A stretch of 43,202 bases of DNA from a virus: the IMG/VR virus record IMGVR_UViG_3300009788_000164, positions 1 to 43,202 of that record; one strand, 5' to 3'. The position numbers and the translations under genes are program-made. A model generated the notes under the pieces. That model made no database searches. It was not told where the DNA came from and saw only the letters and a program-made list of their open reading frames with translations. Positions 38,901 to 43,202 of the stretch are shown here, piece by piece (the stretch's first letter is position 1; each line of letters begins with the position of its first letter).

Positions 38901-41896
38901 GCATAGTCGAGCTGGAGCTCAAGGTCAACGAGCTCCTCATCAAGCTCCCTTACCTGTTGCTCTTCCATAGCTGCAGCCTTATCAGCGATTCGTCCTTCAA
39001 TAGTCGCAATGGCTTTAACAAGACCTTGCTCATTTAGATCACGCAGGCCAGGCTTATACTTGACTACTGCGTCCATTGTAATACCTTCGATTGGAGGCAA
39101 TAGAGATATATCACCGTAGTCTTCTATAAAGTCAAGGGCATCATCCTCAGATATATTCATCTGGCCTTGTAACCACTTGACTATATCTTTCACCACAGCC
39201 TTATCAGTAGCCTTCACAAAGTCGACCATATCTTCAGCTATAACCTCAAGCGCTTCAGGGTCATTGGTGAGCTCGGCGTAGTCTCTTAGCACTACCTTTG
39301 GTTTAGCAGGAGCCTTGGGCTTAGCCTTCGCTTTAGGCTTTGGCGCTGGCGCTGGAGTCGGCTTAACCTCAATCTTCTCTCCAAGCACTTGCTCAAAGAA
39401 TGGAGCTAAGTCCTCTCTCACTTGAGGGTATACGTTCTCAATGAATGGAATCCTCTGTTTGATGAACTCTAGCACTTTATCAAATATGCTATTGAGTTTT
39501 GCGTTAGGAGATATGTACTCTCTAGTCGTATACAGCACAAACTGGTGAGCGAGGAATTCTTCATCTTCAGATAGGTATGAAGCTGAACCTTCTGGGAGCC
39601 CTGCATCTCTCCATACACCAAAGCGCTCCTGTTTTGAAATAGATTCAACAATACTTCTAGCTTTATCTGCATCAGTTTTACTAGCTTTATGATGAAGCCA
39701 AGCATGTAATGACTCATGTAAAAATGTAGTAAGCCCTTCACCTTTGTCTCTTTCACCTTGACGAAGGATATTAGCAGGCATTCTTATAATAGGAACGAAG
39801 GGAGATGTTTCACCTAATACTCCAGCACCAACATCTTCTACTTCCAATGCTAGGTCTTCACCCACTTGTCTACCTGCATACATCTCCTTAAGCGCTGCAA
39901 CTTGTTCAACTTCCAATGAATTCTGTTCAAACAGGTCTTGCCAATATTGTAATAGCGAAGCATGACCATCACTAATATTAGCAAAGTCAAAGTCACTTAT
40001 AGTCTCGCCTTTAGCACGAACGGATTTAGGGTCAAGTGTTTTCTTATACTCAGCAATCTTCTGTTTCTTGTTCTTCATATTAGTATCGTAAGCTGCTATA
40101 TCGGTTAATGTGCTTGCGATACCAACTTTATCTCGCAGCAACTTCTCAATAGTGAAAAACGCTACATCGTCTTTAGTGCCTTCAGTGCGTACGTTGTTAA
40201 TTGTACTTTGTACATCTGTCCTCAATTTCTTTAACTTACCCACAGCAAGTGCCGCTACATTCTTACTCGCTAATATTTGGTCAATGCCTTCTAATACTTG
40301 ATTAGCTATTACTTCTATTGTTTTAACAGGCGTGGTAGATTTGGCTTCCTCTTTAGGCTTAGCCTTCTTTTCCACTTCGGGCTCCACCTTAGGCTCAGCT
40401 TTGACTGGCTCTTCAACTGGCTTAACCTCTTCTTTAACCACTTTGTCTCTAGCCTTCTGCGTCGCTTTAATATCGTCCATTCTCTTCTGCATACCCACAA
40501 TCTCAGCGTGAGCTGCTATCTCCTCTTTACTTAGCCCTTGCTCAGACAGCTCTCGCTTCTTATCATTAAGCGCGAAGAGAATATCCTGTTCCTCAGTCAA
40601 CTCAGGTTGAGCTGCCCCCTCAAACGCACCAGCTTTCTCCAAATTATCTAGTTCTCTATCTGCCTCTTCTTCCATTGCAGTCTCTACCTGTTCACGAATC
40701 TTATCTTTAACCTTATTATACTTTGTATCAATAGTCATTGCTACCTTATCTATCAACCTCTGTGCTTGAGGGTGCTCATCTTTATCTATAAGACCTTTGA
40801 TATCATCAAGTTGCATTTGTTCAGCTCTACCAAGCTCACCGTAGAACTTATTCAATACTTCATACTCATTCTCAATACCCTTTCTATAACGTGTCTCAAC
40901 TGAGGAATTGTACGCTATACCTATACCTCCAAGCATAGATAACCCTATAGTCGCTGGAAGAACATTGAAAGATTGAAAGACTGTCTCCTTCAACTTGTCT
41001 CCTACTAAATATCCATTAAGCCATTCCTCAGACATTTCCTCGACAGACTCCCATGCACCAACTCTAAGAATCTTAGCAGCAACTGAACCTGTAGCCACTT
41101 TACCTGCAGAACCAAACAACGCTGGAGCAAGACCTATAAACCTCGTACCAGCAGCTACATAGGCGAACATTTTGAGATAGCCCTTATATGCCTCACGTTG
41201 GGTCATGCCCTTATCAATCATAGCATCATAAGTACCTGCAGCTTCCATACCACCGTTTAGCACTGACATCACTGTTAGGCCTACAGTAGGACTCTTAGTC
41301 ACAGTTGCAGCACCTGCACTAAGTACTAAATTAGGTAACATTGAGCCACCACCTGACAGTATGCTATACATCAGGTATGACGGGTCTGTAGCAAGGTCCC
41401 ATCTAACATTGCCATCTTTGTCTACTATCTGCTGTCGGAAGAATGGGTCTCCGTTTCTTATTACATCCTGGAGCTTATTATTGAAGTGCTCTGCTATCTT
41501 ACCATAGCCTAATTCAAGCGTTTCAGCTACTTCTTTTACTACTCCCGATATTGGTCGTAATGTCTGTCTTACATAGTTTAGATGGTCGTCTAATTTAATA
41601 GCCCCAGCACCGTTTCTTTGCGCGTTAGCAGAGGTAAGATAGTTGCCTTTGTAGATGTCCTCAAATTCTTGAGCAACGACACCTGTAGCAACTTGGCCTA
41701 CTCTTGCCGCACCAGTTGCAAATCTCTGTGGGAGTTCCTCTAGTCCCTGAGCTAGTGCACCCTTAGGGTCTGGTCTAAGCCCAAGCACCTGGGATAATAG
41801 TTCACCCTTACGTGCTTCGACTTCCTCTTGAATACTAGTAGGAACTAACCCTAGTTGCCGAGCGAGGGATTCTCCTCTGCCTATACCATTGCTCAT
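35918..41896 (-). CDS. Giant polyvalent virion-type protein with HExxH protease motif
   Basis: 1992 residues. Regions: about 1-330 hydrophobic/Gly-Ala-rich segments (LVLSAGAATVTKSPTVGLTV) that may insert into membranes; 350-560 charged coil and Lys/Glu/Pro linker; 600-800 a zincin-like domain with HESLH (His727-His731) and a downstream acidic EDEEFLAH; a Pro/Lys/Ala linker near 845; then a long helical part to the end. These traits match phage polyvalent/internal virion proteins that are ejected into the host ahead of DNA. The C-terminal part is hydrophobic (IPVIGGGAYGGGLLGAG). Family assignment of the helical part is not made. Confidence 0.7.
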   Translation of the reverse strand: MSNGIGRGESLARQLGLVPTSIQEEVEARKGELLSQVLGLRPDPKGALAQGLEELPQRFATGAARVGQVATGVVAQEFEDIYKGNYLTSANAQRNGAGAIKLDDHLNYVRQTLRPISGVVKEVAETLELGYGKIAEHFNNKLQDVIRNGDPFFRQQIVDKDGNVRWDLATDPSYLMYSILSGGGSMLPNLVLSAGAATVTKSPTVGLTVMSVLNGGMEAAGTYDAMIDKGMTQREAYKGYLKMFAYVAAGTRFIGLAPALFGSAGKVATGSVAAKILRVGAWESVEEMSEEWLNGYLVGDKLKETVFQSFNVLPATIGLSMLGGIGIAYNSSVETRYRKGIENEYEVLNKFYGELGRAEQMQLDDIKGLIDKDEHPQAQRLIDKVAMTIDTKYNKVKDKIREQVETAMEEEADRELDNLEKAGAFEGAAQPELTEEQDILFALNDKKRELSEQGLSKEEIAAHAEIVGMQKRMDDIKATQKARDKVVKEEVKPVEEPVKAEPKVEPEVEKKAKPKEEAKSTTPVKTIEVIANQVLEGIDQILASKNVAALAVGKLKKLRTDVQSTINNVRTEGTKDDVAFFTIEKLLRDKVGIASTLTDIAAYDTNMKNKKQKIAEYKKTLDPKSVRAKGETISDFDFANISDGHASLLQYWQDLFEQNSLEVEQVAALKEMYAGRQVGEDLALEVEDVGAGVLGETSPFVPIIRMPANILRQGERDKGEGLTTFLHESLHAWLHHKASKTDADKARSIVESISKQERFGVWRDAGLPEGSASYLSEDEEFLAHQFVLYTTREYISPNAKLNSIFDKVLEFIKQRIPFIENVYPQVREDLAPFFEQVLGEKIEVKPTPAPAPKPKAKAKPKAPAKPKVVLRDYAELTNDPEALEVIAEDMVDFVKATDKAVVKDIVKWLQGQMNISEDDALDFIEDYGDISLLPPIEGITMDAVVKYKPGLRDLNEQGLVKAIATIEGRIADKAAAMEEQQVRELDEELVDLELQLDYAKKRLSMFKRGKAMEPIDTTTQPVNDTSTKKMGWREVRRKFRDITKWANKYDQKSRIQAKEDLLAQFDDVVFPMMNKKTADPLAILRSIIDEVVFKELESVNVQIKNSINAHTTPQLMDKAAVKDIRKALDTALRQAAAVAESIEHLEDISEFSKSAVKADAEAITMQLVGIIDSLNESNLAQDYEDIVGALSRALNDVAASLPTKLRTTAQWIASPTSEVEALAESAGEARNKGMTMSQWRKSLPADARANAKFGWRYALVSDTGGSQGAQMAHVKVSGQQKGRKGILTTRDMVVAIAAYKGADMKVFRSKPIYYIFESMDKMMPGVGFAKLADRYQVALTLHRQYTERILSSMTAALRGVNTYDLGIYAAVKDTPKMREYLISKGVKVDEIYQRTAANRKAMAAYDLGHQHFNDMWVAINKTRMRLGKDPIPYRSDYFTFIRAHDRLNQGFSDLITAPYAKIVEMFEESERDLGMHREETTRFSFTERKPGPKPIELRYDRVFKTYTDIASKHMHFSPIITATRELTGTMFIPGTEDSQQAVSLEHRGLVNVRSELDRWADFIIGTKKGKEFGENVAPWVDKLIGRITNNVATYTMGFVLRTAIIQPTANYLTAINIGHDYFFNALKQWGAAHLMGDPEVRRRLGLSHHLPTRTPEAIMEEIKNNISNLSPQNAVETLALAGNRLQSGAFFFIQHADMATAEVGWLAAFQYGKDNGLSDKQAATAADRLIAKTHGGSAPGLRAPIQRTNVGRGLTLFQTFQLNEFWHLISELAFTDSMTIPGLEQAQDNINGVKRQLLNKGVKEKDIEQHAQMLAVRKRHGKLGRVWDTDALKAERTRRIMMYLIYSALINSFYEDFIGINSPLPAPVRAAWQAYMKDDGAFQMIKSSLLEFIKQIPVIGGGAYGGGLLGAGADYVDDVTDWMSGKRGAAKPASELLGKTFGVPLLHQINKSIKSAENGGNLYEIAIGMYPGHRRMLIDIIALASGEDPYVE

Positions 41897-42996
41897 CTAG
41901 TACCTCTAGCTGTGCTTCTACTAGTTAGTATCTCTTCCCCATATCGAGGGCCAGAGAAACCTGATGCTTGAGGTTTCGGCTTAGGCTTAGTTGTCCTACC
42001 TTGAATTGCATCAAATGCTTCTATCATTTCTGGGGGGAGTTCAATTCCTGAGCCGCCGCCAAAGGGATAGTTAAACCCCTTATCAAACGCGCCTGCATCA
42101 GCAAGAACTCTAGCAACATCCTTACCATCTTTGATCTTTATATCACCGATAGTAGGACTCGTCCAGAAGTCTACACCTTTAGCATGCCTCTTCTTAAGAT
42201 ACTTTGCAACTAGATTGAGGTCGTTTCTTGTCAATGGGAACTCTTTCCCAGTCTCTTGTTCAACAGCTTGAGCCCAGGATGTCCACATCTGCCAAGCGTG
42301 TTCACGAGCAGGTTTTTTCTTGCCTTCAGCAACAGCTTTTTGATAACCTTCACTAGCATCAAAGAAACGTTTCTTTACAAGATCAGGTAGAATGCTATCA
42401 GGTTGCTCAGTAGCTGCAGCTGTAGCTGCTATCCCTCTAGGGTCGCTAGCAGCTCGAATGTCCATGAACCCTCCACCACCACCTGTCACTGCATACCAAC
42501 CCGACTTTGTTATTGGAACCGACCTATCAAACTTCCTAGTCTTCTTATCATACAAACCGTCCCACTTGGTACCCTTATCTAAGTAGAAAAACTGGGTATC
42601 CTTAAAATTAGGGTGCAAAGCTACATCCCTTATCTTGTCTATATTAAGTATATCTGTAGCTTCTGGAGACAGTATCTCCTGCAACTTTGCTATATTCGGG
42701 CCGTAGAAATTGTTACCAGCTTCTACATCCCCACTTTCAACCATTGCATTAGCCCTATTGTAGACTTCTGTAAGATAAGCTGCACCCCATTGGACCTGCT
42801 CCAGCGTATGCTGTTTAGCTCTAGCAGCTGCATAAGGGTCGTCGTCATCTAATGTACCAAACGCAGTGGCTAGACCCTTCTTCTCTTGTTCTCGCTCTAC
42901 CGCCCGTTGCTGACGTTCAGCTATATCAAGCCCTTTGCGTCTAGCATCAGTGACAGTTTCCTGTGTAAAGTATTCTGATGGTCTTAGTATTGCCAT
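41893..42996 (-). CDS. Virion-type protein upstream of the giant gene
   Basis: 367 residues; GGAGG before ATG at 42996. The first 80 residues are a charged coil (RKGLDIAERQQRAVEREQEK). The middle is mixed with a Gly run and AWQMWTSWAQAVEQETGKEF; the tail is basic and Pro/Lys-rich (TTKPKPKPQASG). Its stop overlaps the giant gene start by 4 bp, so the two are coupled. Probably an ejection or internal head protein; not recognised. Confidence 0.55.
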   Translation of the reverse strand: MAILRPSEYFTQETVTDARRKGLDIAERQQRAVEREQEKKGLATAFGTLDDDDPYAAARAKQHTLEQVQWGAAYLTEVYNRANAMVESGDVEAGNNFYGPNIAKLQEILSPEATDILNIDKIRDVALHPNFKDTQFFYLDKGTKWDGLYDKKTRKFDRSVPITKSGWYAVTGGGGGFMDIRAASDPRGIAATAAATEQPDSILPDLVKKRFFDASEGYQKAVAEGKKKPAREHAWQMWTSWAQAVEQETGKEFPLTRNDLNLVAKYLKKRHAKGVDFWTSPTIGDIKIKDGKDVARVLADAGAFDKGFNYPFGGGSGIELPPEMIEAFDAIQGRTTKPKPKPQASGFSGPRYGEEILTSRSTARGTR

Positions 42997-43005
42997 AACG
43001 CCCTC

Positions 43006-43202
43006 CTAACCCTCGTCTCTAAATGTGCTAGTACCAACTCCATACTGCTTAGATTTACCAGCATTGAATACAGCATCCAGTCGCGCATTAAAGTCCTGTT
43101 CTTGATTATACGCAGATAGGTCTTTACTAAATCTATCAAGCCCATAAGTGACTGACCCAAGCGCTGACTGCTCTGCCTCAGATGCCTCAATTGCAGACTG
43201 TG
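43006..43202 (-). CDS. C-terminal part of a late gene (cut by window edge)
   Basis: 64 residues to a TAG at 43006-43008. The sequence is Ala/Ser/Glu/Gln-rich and helical (AIEASEAEQSALGSVTYG, KDLSAYNQEQDFNARLD), 9 bp upstream of the next gene's ATG. Composition resembles internal virion proteins of short-tailed phages. No start is visible. Confidence 0.55.
   Translation of the reverse strand, partial: QSAIEASEAEQSALGSVTYGLDRFSKDLSAYNQEQDFNARLDAVFNAGKSKQYGVGTSTFRDEG

Noticed and set aside
42984-43190. Possible circular closure joining the endolysin at position 1 to the right edge
   Set aside because: The frame would read into a shadow of the real partial gene at 43006 and does not give the conserved M15 motifs, so both ends look like plain truncation.

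Overview
This window is part of a tailed double-stranded DNA phage genome (Caudoviricetes). It carries a terminase, HK97-type capsid genes, a portal protein, a putative holin plus M15-type endolysin, and a full replication and recombination set. I see no integrase, no CI-like repressor, no tRNA gene and no CRISPR array, so it looks lytic, but the genome continues past both ends: a gene is cut at each edge. No long tape-measure protein is visible and there is a 1992-residue virion-like protein, which fits a short-tailed (podovirus-like) particle. This is inference. The host cannot be named from the sequence. Strong GGAGG Shine-Dalgarno (SD) sites and sigma70-type promoters show bacterial expression signals.

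Layout. (1) 1-12691, all minus strand: the late block, read right to left. It holds terminase small subunit (split by an in-frame TAA), terminase large subunit, portal, a small acidic protein, a GroES-like co-chaperonin, a scaffold-like protein, a virion-associated protein, a decoration-like protein, the major capsid protein, a beta-helix protein, several unknown virion-type proteins, a holin-like protein and the start of an M15 endolysin. (2) 12692-13056: a divergent promoter region in which both promoters match the consensus (TTGACA, 17 bp, TATAAT) and share the first transcribed bases. (3) 13057-14130: an early gene, a small gene, a Rho-independent terminator, then about 500 bp of repeats and dyads that look like a replication origin or operator, ending in a third promoter. 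(4) 14185-22465: many small, tightly packed plus-strand genes, a large share of them with paired cysteines, and a fourth promoter at 21172. (5) 22466-22845: a 380-bp gene-free stretch with several long stems. (6) 22846-35944: the DNA metabolism block. It holds a PD-(D/E)XK nuclease, a RecA-like (Sak4/AAA_24-type) ATPase interrupted by an in-frame TAG, a DUF669-like protein, TSCPD and acyl-carrier proteins, a ParB-methyltransferase fusion, a uracil-DNA-glycosylase/DNA polymerase A fusion, a Lar-like protein, a DUF3987-like ATPase and an ATP-dependent ligase. (7) 35918-43202, minus strand again: a giant polyvalent virion-like protein with an HExxH metalloprotease motif, its upstream partner, and the C-terminus of another gene.

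How it works together: after entry, host polymerase can fire the divergent promoters. The plus block supplies replication, recombination and host-interaction proteins. The minus block on both sides makes the particle; the phage co-chaperonin may help the host chaperonin fold the capsid protein. The points most worth checking are two core genes split in frame by stop codons, the structured 380-bp element, the origin-like repeat region, two twin-arginine (Tat) signal-like proteins, and a phage acyl-carrier protein.
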